Origin: Nostoc sp. PCC 7524 | Lineage (GTDB): Bacteria > Cyanobacteriota > Cyanobacteriia > Cyanobacteriales > Nostocaceae | Direction: 5' to 3' | Length of the DNA: 64,000 bases | Assembly (NCBI RefSeq): GCF_000316645.1 | Contig: NC_019684.1 | Coordinates: 372,001 to 436,000 of the forward strand | Shown here: positions 8,955-18,810 of the stretch, piece after piece | Layout: each line of letters begins with the position of its first letter | How positions within the stretch are numbered: the first letter of the stretch is position 1 | Made by a program: the position numbers and the translations under genes | The notes under the pieces: model-generated | The model's database searches: none | Seen by the model: the letters and a program-made list of their open reading frames with translations, nothing else | What the model was told of the DNA's origin: nothing

Positions 8955-10205
8955 TTAACTCAAAGACTCTAAATAGTCACGGATGAGGTTGCGACGCTTA
9001 GGTTGACGCAGTTTTTGCAAAGCTTTGGATTCAATTTGGCGTACCCGTTCCCGTGATAAATCAAGAGCGCGGCCAATTTCCGCTAAAGAGTAAGGATGAC
9101 CATCTGCTAACCCAAACCGCATTAAAATCACATCACGTTCACGGCTGGTTAAATCTGCTAACAAATGTTGCAAGTCTCTTTGTAAAGATTCTCGCATTAA
9201 CATTTCTTCAGGTGTTACACCGTCGGTTTCTAATAACTCACCTAATTCGGTGTCTTTATCTTTACCGACTTTAGTTTCTAAAGAAACGGAACGAGGAACT
9301 CTTAACAAAACTTCTCGCACTTGGCTAGGTGTCATTTCTAACTCAATTGCCAAGTCTTCTAAAGTAGGAGTGCGTCCTTTTTCTTGGGCAATTTTACGTT
9401 GAGCTTTTTTAATTTTGTTGAGCTTTTCTGTGATGTGAACAGGGAGGCGAATCGTACGACTAGAAGTAGCGATCGCTCTGGTAATTCCCTGACGAATCCA
9501 CCAGTAAGCATAGGTACTAAAGCGGTATCCCTTGGTGGGATCAAATTTTTCTACAGCGCGTTCTAAACCCAGAGTCCCTTCTTGGACTAAATCTAATAAT
9601 TCCAAACCGCGATTTTGATATTTTTTCGCCACAGACACAACCAAGCGTAAATTCGCCTTGATCATATGTTCTTTGGCTTGCAGTCCATTAGACTGAATTT
9701 GTTCCAATTCTTCTACAGTCATTTTGGCAATTTCTGCCCAACGACGCTTCCCTTCGGACAAAATCGGCTTGAGATCCGATACTTGGACACCAGCTGTATT
9801 AGCCCATCTTTCTAAAGAAGGGCGGTGTCCTAACTCCGATGCTAAACGTTCTTGAACTTCAATTAAGTGAAGATAGGGGGTAGCTACTGCATCTCCTTGT
9901 TTGGCTGCACCCGCAAGCACTGTCCGCAATCTTAGGTATCGCTGAACTTTTTGTGCCTCGGAAACTTCTTCATCCCTTCCTAACAACCGTACCCGGCCGA
10001 TTTCCTGAAGGTATAGACGTACCAAATCTGTACTGCGACGGTTAGCACTGGCAGCAAAGTTATTGGGATCAGCAGCAGCAATCTCCAATTCGTGGAGATC
10101 GTCCACCGACAAATCACTGTCATCAACCGTAAGATCAGGGTCTAAAACCTGGCGGGATTGTTGGGTATTGTAGGCGGCATCTGCATAAAAAGATGTTGCT
10201 GGCAT
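8955..10205 (-). CDS. sigC: Group 2 RNA polymerase sigma factor, SigC type
   Basis: A 416-residue sigma-70 protein. Region 1.2 begins DLVRLYLQEIGRVRLL; region 2 has NLRLVVSVAKKYQNRGLELLD and the -10 recognition helix YAYWWIRQGITRAI; region 3 includes VHITEKLNKI; region 4.2 ends with SLAEIGRALDLSRERVRQIE, the -35 recognition helix. The acidic N-terminus is short, as in the non-essential group 2 factors. Position directly upstream of furA matches the sigC-furA order of Anabaena. It probably directs alternative transcription in stress or differentiation. The ATG at 10205 is the first in frame. Confidence 0.93.
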   Translation of the reverse strand: MPATSFYADAAYNTQQSRQVLDPDLTVDDSDLSVDDLHELEIAAADPNNFAASANRRSTDLVRLYLQEIGRVRLLGRDEEVSEAQKVQRYLRLRTVLAGAAKQGDAVATPYLHLIEVQERLASELGHRPSLERWANTAGVQVSDLKPILSEGKRRWAEIAKMTVEELEQIQSNGLQAKEHMIKANLRLVVSVAKKYQNRGLELLDLVQEGTLGLERAVEKFDPTKGYRFSTYAYWWIRQGITRAIATSSRTIRLPVHITEKLNKIKKAQRKIAQEKGRTPTLEDLAIELEMTPSQVREVLLRVPRSVSLETKVGKDKDTELGELLETDGVTPEEMLMRESLQRDLQHLLADLTSRERDVILMRFGLADGHPYSLAEIGRALDLSRERVRQIESKALQKLRQPKRRNLIRDYLESLS

Positions 10206-10802
10206 AAATCGTCTCTATGGCTCCAGGTAACAATAGATTGCGGTCAGCTAATTAACTGTTGCTATTGTTCCCGTGATTTTAGATGAACTAACACGGTTGA
10301 GGTTTCCAGTAATGTTTTGTTGCAAAAACTTACTGGTCTTTGTCCAGATTAAAACCGAACTATGTCGGCTGCTGAACATCTGATTGAACCAATAGCTATT
10401 CAAACCCATGATTAGGCTTTAAATCCGAACTACCTAGTTAGCATTTCAACCTTGGTGGAAATTAGTTGCTACTTTGGCAATTGTATAAACACATTTCGGT
10501 GGAAATGATGTTTACCATCGGCATAGTCACATCTACATGAATATCAAAGTAATTTCCTGACGATTTTCTACTTTTTTTTCTCAGGATTTTTGGGGAGAAA
10601 ATAGAAGTAATAAATGATGAAAGATGGTTGAGTAATCTGTAACAAGTGATACTTTCATTTCATATTCTGTGAACTCTTGGCACTGTTTTATCAACACTTC
10701 ACACTTAGTTAGCATCTAATAAATATTTCTTCAGGGGTGTAGGGGGATAAGGGAGAGAAGAATAATTAATTACTATTGCAAGAGTGCCTATTGCCTAATT
10801 TT
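10206..10802. other. 597-bp non-coding region upstream of sigC
   Basis: No ORF with coding character on either strand and no clear repeat. Its length suggests a long 5' leader or several sigC promoters. Two short T runs and pairs such as TTGGTGGAAATTAG / TTCGGTGGAAATGA near 10450-10505 are the only internal similarities I can see. Confidence 0.4.
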
Positions 10803-11729
10803 TTAGCTGTATTCTGGCTTGATATCTCGCAGCATCAGTTCATCTAGTGCTTGTTGTGGTGTAACATCACTTTGAATTAATCGATAAACTTGCTCGGTAA
10901 TCGGGATGACTATATTTTGTTGCCTAGCTAGTTGTACTAATACCTGACAAGTGTTTACTCCTTCGGCGGTTCCTGGTAAATTAGCCAAAATTTCTGTCAG
11001 TGACTTACCACCAGCTAACTGATAGCCAACTTGGTAATTACGACTTAAAGGGCTGTTACAGGTGGCTAACAAATCTCCCAGACCAGATAAACCATAAAAT
11101 GTTTCCGTCTTCGCTCCCCAGAAATTGCCAATGCGAACCATTTCTGTGAGTCCGCGAGTCACTAAAGCGGCTTTGGCGTTAGTTCCCAGATGTAAACCAT
11201 CACAAACACCAGCTGCGATCGCCATGACGTTTTTGAGTGTGCCGCCCAATTCCACACCCACAGGATCAGGATTTGTATATACTCGAAACCTCTGGGAAGA
11301 AAAAGCCAGCTGCACCTTTTGGGCAGCAGTAGCGTCTTGACTGGCTACCACCGTAGCAGCTGGTAATGATTGTTGAATTTCTTGAGATAAATTTGGCCCA
11401 GACAGAACAACTACTGGATGATCAGGAAAAGTTGATTGCCAAATTTTTGAAGGTGTAAAGATAGTCTGTGGCTCTAAACCTTTGGTAGCAGTGACAAAAA
11501 TGGTTGTGGGTGAAAGGGGGAAAGAATTGACTTGCGACGCGACTTCTCTTACCCCTTTCATCGAGATAGCAGACAGGACTATTTGGGCATCTTGTAAAAC
11601 TGTTGCCAAAGTGTCAGCACCCTGCCGTGACCAAACACGCACCCGATGACCATTAGCTGCTGCTAAATTGGCTAAGGTTGCACCCCAAGCACCTGCACCT
11701 AAAATTGCGATGGTAGTTTCTTGCACCAC
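10803..11729 (-). CDS. gpsA: NAD(P)-dependent glycerol-3-phosphate dehydrogenase
   Basis: Makes sn-glycerol 3-phosphate from dihydroxyacetone phosphate for membrane lipids. The N-terminal Rossmann motif is GAGAWGATLANLAA; the substrate/catalytic block is GGTLKNVMAIAAGVCDGL with the conserved lysine, followed by NAKAALVTRGLTEM and YGLSGLGDL. At 308 residues it is slightly short for the family but all core motifs are present. It starts with GTG (11729, or the adjacent 11726). It lies 61 bp downstream of lipA on the same strand, the gap being filled by AAATTCA-type repeats. Confidence 0.95.
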   Translation of the reverse strand: MVQETTIAILGAGAWGATLANLAAANGHRVRVWSRQGADTLATVLQDAQIVLSAISMKGVREVASQVNSFPLSPTTIFVTATKGLEPQTIFTPSKIWQSTFPDHPVVVLSGPNLSQEIQQSLPAATVVASQDATAAQKVQLAFSSQRFRVYTNPDPVGVELGGTLKNVMAIAAGVCDGLHLGTNAKAALVTRGLTEMVRIGNFWGAKTETFYGLSGLGDLLATCNSPLSRNYQVGYQLAGGKSLTEILANLPGTAEGVNTCQVLVQLARQQNIVIPITEQVYRLIQSDVTPQQALDELMLRDIKPEYS

Positions 11730-11737
11730 TAATAAAA

Positions 11738-11800
11738 ATTCAAAATTTAAAATTCAAAATACCCTACGGGTAGACTTACGCCTACAAAATTTAAAATTCA
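11738..11800. repeat. AAATTCA-type heptamer repeats between lipA and gpsA
   Basis: Repeats of AAAATTCA/AAATTTA surround a short imperfect palindrome (CTACGGGTAGACTTACGCC). The last residues and stop of lipA are encoded inside this repeat. Confidence 0.6.
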
Positions 11801-12687
11801 ACAGATGCAGGACTCTTTTTCCGTGGATAACGCTGCATAAGTTCGCGCACTTGCTCGGCGTGGTAGGAACTTCTGGTTAACGGTGAGGAAACAACTTGTA
11901 AAAATCCTAGTTCTTCACCGTAAGCTTGCCAAGCCGCAAATTGTTCTGGAGTGATAAAATCATTGACTTGCAAGTGTTTTTGACTGGGTTGGAGATACTG
12001 CCCAATGGTCAAGATATCACAATCTACAGAGCGCAAGTCTTGCATAACTTGACGCACTTCCGCATCAGTTTCGCCGAGTCCTACCATAATCCCTGATTTG
12101 CTGTACAACCAAGGAGCAATTTGGCGGGTGAGTTTGAGTAATTCCAGTGTGCGATCGTAATTCCCTTGAGGCCTGACGCGCCGATACAGCCGTGGAACTG
12201 TTTCTGTATTGTGGTTTAGTACCTCTGGCGCGGCTTGGAGAATGATCTCTAAAGCATCCCAGTTACCACATAAATCAGGAATTAATACCTCGATTGTGGT
12301 TTGGGGTGAAACTGCACGCACGGCTGCAATGCACTGAACAAACTGAGAAGCACCACCATCAGGTAAATCATCTCGGTTGACAGAGGTAATTACCACATGA
12401 TTTAGTCTCATACGACGTACAGCTTCTGCCAATCGTGCTGGTTCTGTGGGATCTAAAGCTTTGGGTTTTTTCTCAAAGTCAATATCACAATAAGGACAGG
12501 CACGAGTACAAGCTGGCCCCATAATCAAAAATGTAGCCGTACCAGCTTGGAAGCACTCACCAATGTTCGGACAGGAGGCTTCCTCACAAACCGTATTGAG
12601 TGCTAAATCCCGCAAAATTTCTTTTACATTACCGACGCGCTCCCATTGAGGGGCTTTTACTCGCAACCAGTCTGGTTTAACAGTCAC
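11791..12687 (-). CDS. lipA: Lipoyl synthase
   Basis: A radical SAM enzyme that inserts two sulfurs into octanoyl groups on 2-oxoacid dehydrogenases and glycine cleavage H protein. It shows both cluster sets: the auxiliary [12 protein letters not shown] motif and the radical [14 protein letters not shown] motif, plus the C-terminal RSSYHAE block that supplies the serine ligand. 298 residues is normal. The upstream region is shared with the divergent ABC exporter. Confidence 0.95.
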   Translation of the reverse strand: MTVKPDWLRVKAPQWERVGNVKEILRDLALNTVCEEASCPNIGECFQAGTATFLIMGPACTRACPYCDIDFEKKPKALDPTEPARLAEAVRRMRLNHVVITSVNRDDLPDGGASQFVQCIAAVRAVSPQTTIEVLIPDLCGNWDALEIILQAAPEVLNHNTETVPRLYRRVRPQGNYDRTLELLKLTRQIAPWLYSKSGIMVGLGETDAEVRQVMQDLRSVDCDILTIGQYLQPSQKHLQVNDFITPEQFAAWQAYGEELGFLQVVSSPLTRSSYHAEQVRELMQRYPRKKSPASVEF

Positions 12688-12850
12688 AATCCGCTTTTAC
12701 CAATGAAAGTTATACAAATCTAATCCTAGCAAGCAAATTCCTTGCTGAATTGATTTCACTATATCTATATATGTCTTAAACAGGGACAATCATCTTCCCT
12801 TGATTTGAGAAACTAGCCAAAAGCTGGTAGCGTCTAACAAAGGATGATAT

Positions 12851-14596
12851 TTGTGTGGACGTGACAGATTGAAAACTCGTTCTAATTACTGGCAACTGCT
12901 GCCCTATATTAGACCCCAGTGGCAGAATATTACTAAGGGATTTGTCGGCATTTTGGGCTATGTGCTGGCGACGTTAACGCTAATTAATTTTGCTGGCAAG
13001 TTAGCAACACCCTTTGGTCAAGGTAATGTGATCGCGATCGCTCAATTAGCTGCCATCTTAGGCTTAGTGTTTCTTGTCCGGGGCTTTTTTCAGTCTGTGC
13101 AAGATATTTACATGGCTAAAGCCGCTTTAAGAGTCGCTTTCTATCTCCGTAAGCAAGTATACGCCCACCTGCAAAAGCTAGATTTAAGTTATTTTGAAAC
13201 CGCCAAGGCTGGTGATTTATCTTACCGCCTCACCGAAGATATTGACCGCATTGGGGAAGTAATTAATAAACTATTTCATGACTTTCTACCCTGCGTTTTG
13301 CAGTTGATAGCCATCCCCATTTATATGATTTACCTGAACTGGCAACTCACCCTAGCCACGGTGATTGTTGCCCCGTTGATGGGTATTTTAATTGGTTGGT
13401 TTGGGGAACGCTTACGTAAATATTCCCTCAAAAGTCAAAATCGCGTATCTGATTTATCAGCGATTCTGACTGAGGTTTTCAGTGGTATTCGCCTAGTGAG
13501 GGCATTTGCGGCGGAAAATTATGAAATCGCTAGATTTAGCCATGAAGCAGAACGCAGTTTTCAAGCTAAATATTCAGCCGAACGCCTGAAAGCAGTACAA
13601 ATTCCCATCATCGGATTTTTGGAAGCTTTGAGTGCTTTATCTTTAATTTTGGTGGGTGCATGGCAAATTCAGCAACAAAACTTAACCGTAGGGGAGTTTT
13701 TCAGTTACTTAGCCGCAGCCGGCTTATTAATTGATCCCATCGGTCATGTTACGAACAACTACAACGAATTTAAGCAAGGGGAAGCTTCCGTTGACCGGAT
13801 TTTTGAGTTGATAGCAATCCAACCAACGGTGCTAGAACCAGCTAATGCCACGAATTTACCACCAGTGCAGGGTAAAGTCGAATATCGTCATATAACATTC
13901 GCTTACAAACCAGGGGAACCAGTTTTAAAAGATATTAGTTTGTTAGTGATGCCAGGGGAAGCGATCGCTCTTGTCGGTGCATCTGGTGCTGGTAAAACCA
14001 CCTTTGTCAATCTTCTCCCCCGCTTTTATGATCCCGCAACTGGGCAAATATTAATTGATGGTGTAGATATTCGCCACGTCACCCTAGAGAGTTTGCGGCG
14101 ACAAATTGGTATCGTTCCCCAAGAAACCATCATGTTTTCTGGGACTGTAGCTCAAAATATTGCCTTTGGACAAGACACTTATGATTTAGAAGCCGTTACA
14201 GCAGCCGCCAAAATTGCTAACGCCCATCAATTTATTAGCCAGCTACCAGAAGGTTATCAGACTTGGGTAGGTGAGAGGGGGGTAAATTTATCTGGTGGAC
14301 AAAGACAAAGAATAGCGATCGCCCGTGCTGTGTTGCTGAACCCGCAAATTTTGATTTTAGATGAAGCCACATCAGCCTTAGATTCCGAATCAGAAGCCTT
14401 GGTACAGGAAGCATTAGAAAGACTGATGCAGCAACGGACAGTATTTATTATTGCCCACCGTTTAAGTACAGTCAGAAGATGCGATCGCATTTTAGTTTTA
14501 GAACGGGGACAAATCGTAGAATCAGGCACTCATGAAGAATTGTTAGCCCTAGAACGCCGTTATGCCAAGTTTTATGCTCAACAGTTTAGTCAATAA
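12851..14596 (+). CDS. ABC exporter (MsbA/MDR-type half transporter)
   Basis: A 581-residue fused membrane plus ATPase protein. The six-helix domain covers about 1-310; the ATPase has Walker A GASGAGKT, Q loop QIGIVPQET, signature LSGGQRQRIAIARA, Walker B ILILDEATSALD and the switch H in IAHRLST. The start is probably TTG at 12851, six bases after AAAGGA; a second TTG at 12869 is possible, and no in-frame ATG exists there. Substrate unknown: lipids, oligosaccharides or peptides are all possible. It faces a parvulin-type isomerase gene convergently. Confidence 0.88.
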   Translation: MCGRDRLKTRSNYWQLLPYIRPQWQNITKGFVGILGYVLATLTLINFAGKLATPFGQGNVIAIAQLAAILGLVFLVRGFFQSVQDIYMAKAALRVAFYLRKQVYAHLQKLDLSYFETAKAGDLSYRLTEDIDRIGEVINKLFHDFLPCVLQLIAIPIYMIYLNWQLTLATVIVAPLMGILIGWFGERLRKYSLKSQNRVSDLSAILTEVFSGIRLVRAFAAENYEIARFSHEAERSFQAKYSAERLKAVQIPIIGFLEALSALSLILVGAWQIQQQNLTVGEFFSYLAAAGLLIDPIGHVTNNYNEFKQGEASVDRIFELIAIQPTVLEPANATNLPPVQGKVEYRHITFAYKPGEPVLKDISLLVMPGEAIALVGASGAGKTTFVNLLPRFYDPATGQILIDGVDIRHVTLESLRRQIGIVPQETIMFSGTVAQNIAFGQDTYDLEAVTAAAKIANAHQFISQLPEGYQTWVGERGVNLSGGQRQRIAIARAVLLNPQILILDEATSALDSESEALVQEALERLMQQRTVFIIAHRLSTVRRCDRILVLERGQIVESGTHEELLALERRYAKFYAQQFSQ

Positions 14597-14668
14597 GCAA
14601 ATAGGCAATAAGCAAATAGGCAATAGGCAATAGGCGATAGGCAATAGGCAATAGGCTATGGGCAATAG
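14591..14668. repeat. CAATAGG heptamer repeat
   Basis: About ten units of CAATAGG or close variants (CAAATAGG, CGATAGG) between the ABC exporter and the parvulin gene. The repeat begins inside the last codons of the exporter gene. Confidence 0.85.
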
Positions 14669-14719
14669 ACACATGGGGCATGGGGGAGGACTTTTCCCTT
14701 TTCTGCCTGCCCTGCCTCA

Positions 14720-15439
14720 TCAAATCACTTGAGCTTGCTTTTGCTGTTCTTGTAACCAACCTTCAAATAGCTCATTCAAGAGTCTGGCTTTCATGGGTTC
14801 ATCTAGTTGTGCGGGGATGAATTTCTCCACTCGGACAATTACCAACCACTCAGCAATCCGAGCTGGGGGTGAAATTTGGCCTGGTTGACAACTGGTAAGT
14901 AGTTGTACCATCGCCGGATGAAGTGTATTTAGTTCCACAGGCCCCACTAACCCACCTGTTTGAGCTTCTGGCCCTTGGGAATATTTCTGCGCTACGTCTG
15001 CAAAAGACTGTTCTTTGGCTTGAATGCGAAAGTAGAGTTCTTGAGCTAGCCCTGCATCTTGAGTTCGCAGTAGAGAATAAATTACTTTATCTAATTTTCC
15101 CTTCAACTGAAAAAAATAAGATTCTAGTTTGTTACCCCAAGTGACTTGCTTAAATTTTTCTAGTTTTAATTTCCGAGTCATCATCTTATCTAATTGATCA
15201 GCACTCAGACCTTGCTGCGCCATCCATGCTTGAATATCAGCTGCTTGTGTCAACTGTCGTTCGGCGTAAAAACGCTGTTTAGCATGGGCGACTTCTTCAG
15301 GATTGCACTCTATGGGGGCTATGGCTTCATCAATAATTAGTTCACGTATCAATTGCGGGAGCAGTTGATAATTTGCCAGTAAGGGAAGGATTTCACTAGC
15401 TTGGATTGTGCGATCGCCGATTTGGAGCATTTCAGTCAT
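14720..15439 (-). CDS. Parvulin-type peptidyl-prolyl isomerase
   Basis: A 239-residue protein with a helical N-terminal half of the SurA/PrsA kind and a parvulin domain (about 130-215: FRIQAKEQSFADVAQKYSQGPEAQTGGLVGPVELNTLHP). No signal peptide is present, so a cytoplasmic or export-coupled role is likelier than a periplasmic one. In cyanobacteria, relatives often sit beside HlyB/HlyD-type secretion genes; here it faces an ABC exporter (inference only). The ATG at 15439 or 15430 could serve. Confidence 0.82.
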   Translation of the reverse strand: MTEMLQIGDRTIQASEILPLLANYQLLPQLIRELIIDEAIAPIECNPEEVAHAKQRFYAERQLTQAADIQAWMAQQGLSADQLDKMMTRKLKLEKFKQVTWGNKLESYFFQLKGKLDKVIYSLLRTQDAGLAQELYFRIQAKEQSFADVAQKYSQGPEAQTGGLVGPVELNTLHPAMVQLLTSCQPGQISPPARIAEWLVIVRVEKFIPAQLDEPMKARLLNELFEGWLQEQQKQAQVI

Positions 15440-15644
15440 GATCTGCTGGGTTTGGCACTCTTGGGTGATAGATGCTGAGTTAGCAGGCTTTTACAGCTTT
15501 AAGATTTTAATATCAATAATTTACTATTTATGTAAAGTTTTCTCTAAAACTATACGTCATTTTACCAATAGCCTCTACTCATACCCTAATTTGGCATTAC
15601 CCAAGACCAATCATCACTTACTACTCAGCACTCTCAAATTAAAA

Positions 15645-15716
15645 TGGGTGACCTGGGATTCGAACCCAGAACCAGCGGATTAAGAGTCCGATGCGCTACC
15701 GTTGCGCTAGTCACCC
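15645..15716 (-). tRNA. trnK-CTT: tRNA-Lys (anticodon CTT)
   Basis: A 72-nt cloverleaf on the minus strand. The acceptor stem GGGTGAC pairs with GTCACCC, with discriminator A. The D arm is GCGC/GCGC, the anticodon loop CTCTTAA gives CTT, and the T arm is CTGGG-TTCGAAT-CCCAG. CCA is not encoded. One mismatch is present at the outer end of the anticodon stem. Confidence 0.95.
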
Positions 15717-15885
15717 TTGAAAATATGCACGCCGATTTTCTTTATAGCATAAAAATTTGGTAATCGATGAATGGCAAGCTGATTTTCCAAATTTCTATGA
15801 CATTGGTGGGGTTTTATCTGCCCAAATTGTCCAATCAAAGTAATTGAATTTAACTTACTGCAATTGTGCAATTATTACCAATGAA

Positions 15886-16617
15886 TTAGGTAATAATTGA
15901 GACTTTCCCTGTATCAATATCATAAACAGCGCCAACGATTTTGAGCTTACCCTGACGCACTAATTTTGCTAAGATAGTGGACTTTTTTAGTAGTTTTTCT
16001 GCTTGATATTGAATATTGTCAATCACTCCTGCTTCATTAATATTCTTCGATGTGGATTTTACGTTTGCTAGGGCTGGTTTTATCTCTTCCACAACATAGC
16101 TAATCCTACCAGGAAGAGGTTTATTTTGGATTGCTGCCGCTACTGCACCGCATTGTCTATGACCTAAAACTACAATTAACTGCGAACCCAGCACCGATGT
16201 AGCATATTCTAGGCTACCGATCGCCATATCACTAGCAACATTCCCAGCGACTCGGACAACGAATAAATCCCCAAGTCCTTGATCAAAAATAATTTCCGCA
16301 GGTACTCTAGAATCTGCACAGCCTAATATAGTTGCAAAAGGATACTGCCCCTTAGCAACTGATTGCAGGCGTGTGCGTGATTGGTTAGGATATTTTGGCC
16401 GAAGTTGGCTAAATCTTTCATTACCATCGAGTAAGCGTTTTAAAGCTTGTTGAGGATTAACTGAATTAGAGTTAGGAGGATTAACATCAGCAATTGTAGT
16501 TTCTTGTTTGCCTGCAATTAGGCTACCACCAACAGTAGTAGTTACCACAGCCAAGCTTCCTCCACCTGCTAACCACAAGAAATTACGACGACCGATAAAT
16601 CCATTGATGCGAGCCAT
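15886..16617 (-). CDS. Exported beta-carbonic anhydrase (EcaB-like)
   Basis: Interconverts CO2 and bicarbonate. Beta-class zinc ligands are visible: the cysteine of GCADSRVPAE (with the Asp-Arg dyad) and HxxC in LGHRQCGAV. From the ATG at 16617 the protein opens with MARINGFIGRRNFLWLAGGG, a twin-arginine signal followed by a hydrophobic stretch, so it is probably Tat-exported to the periplasm or thylakoid lumen, as known for cyanobacterial EcaB. The longer frame from 16698 would bury this signal, so 16617 is preferred. It probably supports carbon acquisition. Confidence 0.9.
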   Translation of the reverse strand: MARINGFIGRRNFLWLAGGGSLAVVTTTVGGSLIAGKQETTIADVNPPNSNSVNPQQALKRLLDGNERFSQLRPKYPNQSRTRLQSVAKGQYPFATILGCADSRVPAEIIFDQGLGDLFVVRVAGNVASDMAIGSLEYATSVLGSQLIVVLGHRQCGAVAAAIQNKPLPGRISYVVEEIKPALANVKSTSKNINEAGVIDNIQYQAEKLLKKSTILAKLVRQGKLKIVGAVYDIDTGKVSIIT

Positions 16618-16721
16618 TAACCTACCTGTCAACAAACTATTTTGTCGTTGACAGCAAGATATCAGAGTTTTAGAGGGTACAAGAGTACCTTTGTACACGG
16701 TTTAAGGGTGATTTAAGAATT

Positions 16722-16880
16722 AGGGAATAGGGAATGGGGAATGGGGAATGGGGAATAGTCCTAGGGTGTTGACTTTGTACCTTTTCAGAGGTTAAAAATT
16801 CATGTTTAATCCTTTCCTTCTTTAAGTAATGAGTAATAAGTAATAGGTATTTACTCATTACTCATTACTCATTACTCATT
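16722..16880. repeat. Two heptamer repeats upstream of the carbonic anhydrase
   Basis: GGAATGG heptamers occupy 16722-16758. TAAGTAA/TGAGTAA units (16824-16850) are followed by ACTCATT heptamers (16853-16880); the two halves are complementary and can fold into a long hairpin. Confidence 0.8.
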
Positions 16881-16969
16881 TGATGACACCAAAACTGTAT
16901 GAATAAAAAAATGAGTAAATCTCATCAAAGTCAACAGCCTAGAATAGTCTTCCCCTACACCCCTGCTTC

Positions 16970-17713
16970 CTAATGATCTTTCCCCGCACCCAGGTACAGT
17001 TCACCCACCTTGGGATTAGTTAACAATTCTTGTCCAGGGCCGGATATGGCATCGCGTCCAGATTCTAAAACATAACCACGATCAGCCATTTCCAAGGCTT
17101 TTCGGGCATTCTGTTCTACCAGTACAATTGCTGTACCCCCTTGATTCACTTGTTTAATCTGGTCAAATACTTGTGTTACCAAAATTGGGGATAAGGCCGC
17201 TGAGGGTTCATCTAATAACAATAAACTGGGTTCTAACATCAAAGCTTTACCCATCGCTAACATCTGACGTTCTCCGCCAGAGAGAGTCCCAGCACGTTGA
17301 CGACGGCGATCGCTTAATCTAGGAAACATGGCAAATATTTTATCTTTGAGGGGTTTGACGCTATCATTACGGATAAAAGCCCCCATTTCTAAATTTTCTT
17401 CCACACTCAACGATGGAAAGACATTCGCAATTTGTGGTACATAGCACATTCCCCTGCGGACAATTTGATTGGACTTTAAACCTGCAATATTCTCACCCTT
17501 GAAGGTAATTGTGCCTGTATGGGGAGTCAACAAGCCAAAAATAGTTTTCGCCAAGGTTGATTTACCTGCACCGTTGGGGCCAATCACTGTCACTAATTCC
17601 CCTGCTGCGACTCGAAAATTCACGCCTTGGAGGATATCGACATCTTTAATGTATCCGGCGTGGACGTTTTGGACTTCTAGCAGAGGAGCAGAATTGTGTG
17701 CTGAACCTGACAT
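16970..17713 (-). CDS. Branched-chain amino acid-type ABC transporter ATPase (LivF family)
   Basis: A 247-residue ATPase with Walker A GPNGAGKST, signature LSGGERQMLAMGKAL, Walker B LLLLDEPSAALSP and the LivF-typical phrases GMCYVPQIANVFPSLSVEENL and VLVEQNARKALEMADRGYVLESG. LivF-type proteins pair with LivG, two permeases and a binding protein; none is adjacent, so it must work with subunits encoded elsewhere (for example a Nat or Urt-like system). Scattered subunit genes are usual for the Anabaena Nat permeases. Confidence 0.88.
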   Translation of the reverse strand: MSGSAHNSAPLLEVQNVHAGYIKDVDILQGVNFRVAAGELVTVIGPNGAGKSTLAKTIFGLLTPHTGTITFKGENIAGLKSNQIVRRGMCYVPQIANVFPSLSVEENLEMGAFIRNDSVKPLKDKIFAMFPRLSDRRRQRAGTLSGGERQMLAMGKALMLEPSLLLLDEPSAALSPILVTQVFDQIKQVNQGGTAIVLVEQNARKALEMADRGYVLESGRDAISGPGQELLTNPKVGELYLGAGKDH

Positions 17714-17784
17714 ATCATCCTTACAATCAAACTAAGTATAGTGATTCAACTATACATAGTTATAGCGTTCAGGTTCATTACTAC

Positions 17785-17910
17785 TAGGACTTACGCGACC
17801 GACACATTCGTAAGGTGCGTCAGATGCCCAAAATTTTTTGAGAATAACGAGAAACTTAAACCTGACGCACCCTACAACATAGTTTGAGTGTGACACCTGT
17901 TTAAGTCCTA
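17785..17910. mobile_element. 126-bp MITE-like element with 5-bp direct repeats
   Basis: Terminal inverted repeats TAGGACTTA (17785-17793) and TAAGTCCTA (17902-17910) are flanked on both sides by ACTAC (17780-17784 and 17911-17915), as a target duplication would be. An inner inverted pair AGGTGCGTCAG / CTGACGCACC gives it a palindromic core. No ORF. Confidence 0.75.
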
Positions 17911-17911
17911 A

Positions 17912-18673
17912 CTACTTGAAAAAAATCTCATATGGTAAAAAGAACCGCTTGAGAAATGGGCTAGGTAATATAGGAAGTTGTGAGTTATAGCTGACAATCG
18001 CCTGTTTTTTTCTCTCCTTAACAGAACCAATTGCTAATCGGTAAGCATTGGTGATATCTGCCAATTTTATCTTTAGAGACAGTGGATTTTGCCAAAAAAA
18101 CCAAACTGGATACTGTAATAGATCGACATGGAGTCCTGATACTGCGATCGCTTCCTTCACTAAACTGTAAGTAGCTTCATGATCATTATGAACATCTTTT
18201 CTGTGGGGTACGTAAACCTCCTCTGGTTTAAATGAATGTAGCAGTTGAACTAACTGATCAATTATCTGTTGGCGTTGATGATGCGGCAGATTTTGCAAAG
18301 AGCCATCTATTTGGTTAAGAAAGTGAATGTGCAGATCTGTAATTCCTAGGATGTTTAGGGCATTTACAGCTTCTTCCTGGCGAATATCTGTGATTTTTTC
18401 CGATGTAAACCCATGAGAAATACCATATCTGCCATCAGTCATAAATACCACCTCTACAGGTATTCCTAGTGACCGTTTGAGGGCAATTAAACCGCCACAG
18501 CCTAAAGTTTCATCATCTTGATGGGGTGCAAAAACAATTGCGGATTTATGACTCACTGCTAAGGGCTGACTTCTAAAATACAAAATCCAATAATATAGGA
18601 TATTAGTATTTAGTAAGCGAAGTTGAGTACCTAAAAAATATCGGAACTTACTGACATTTTTTTTATTTTTCAT
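17912..18673 (-). CDS. PIG-L/LmbE family deacetylase of the exopolysaccharide cluster
   Basis: A 253-residue zinc-dependent deacetylase-type enzyme. The metal motif appears as APHQDDETLGCGG, with the later ligand in VPHRKDVHNDHEA. PIG-L enzymes remove acetyl groups from N-acetylglucosamine-linked substrates. As the last gene of the minus-strand cluster it probably modifies a polysaccharide or its lipid-linked intermediate (inference). It has no signal peptide, so it would act in the cytoplasm. The MITE-like element ends 2 bp beyond its stop. Confidence 0.88.
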   Translation of the reverse strand: MKNKKNVSKFRYFLGTQLRLLNTNILYYWILYFRSQPLAVSHKSAIVFAPHQDDETLGCGGLIALKRSLGIPVEVVFMTDGRYGISHGFTSEKITDIRQEEAVNALNILGITDLHIHFLNQIDGSLQNLPHHQRQQIIDQLVQLLHSFKPEEVYVPHRKDVHNDHEATYSLVKEAIAVSGLHVDLLQYPVWFFWQNPLSLKIKLADITNAYRLAIGSVKERKKQAIVSYNSQLPILPSPFLKRFFLPYEIFFK

Positions 18674-18810
18674 ATCCTGTAATTATTGGTTTGGATTTTT
18701 TCTCTCACACAGATGCACAGAGAAGAGAACATACAGAAGGACTTTTACTTTCAAGAAACAAGGCAGTCCCCATGAAGCAAGTTTCACAGTCAAACATGAA
18801 AGATGTCTTT

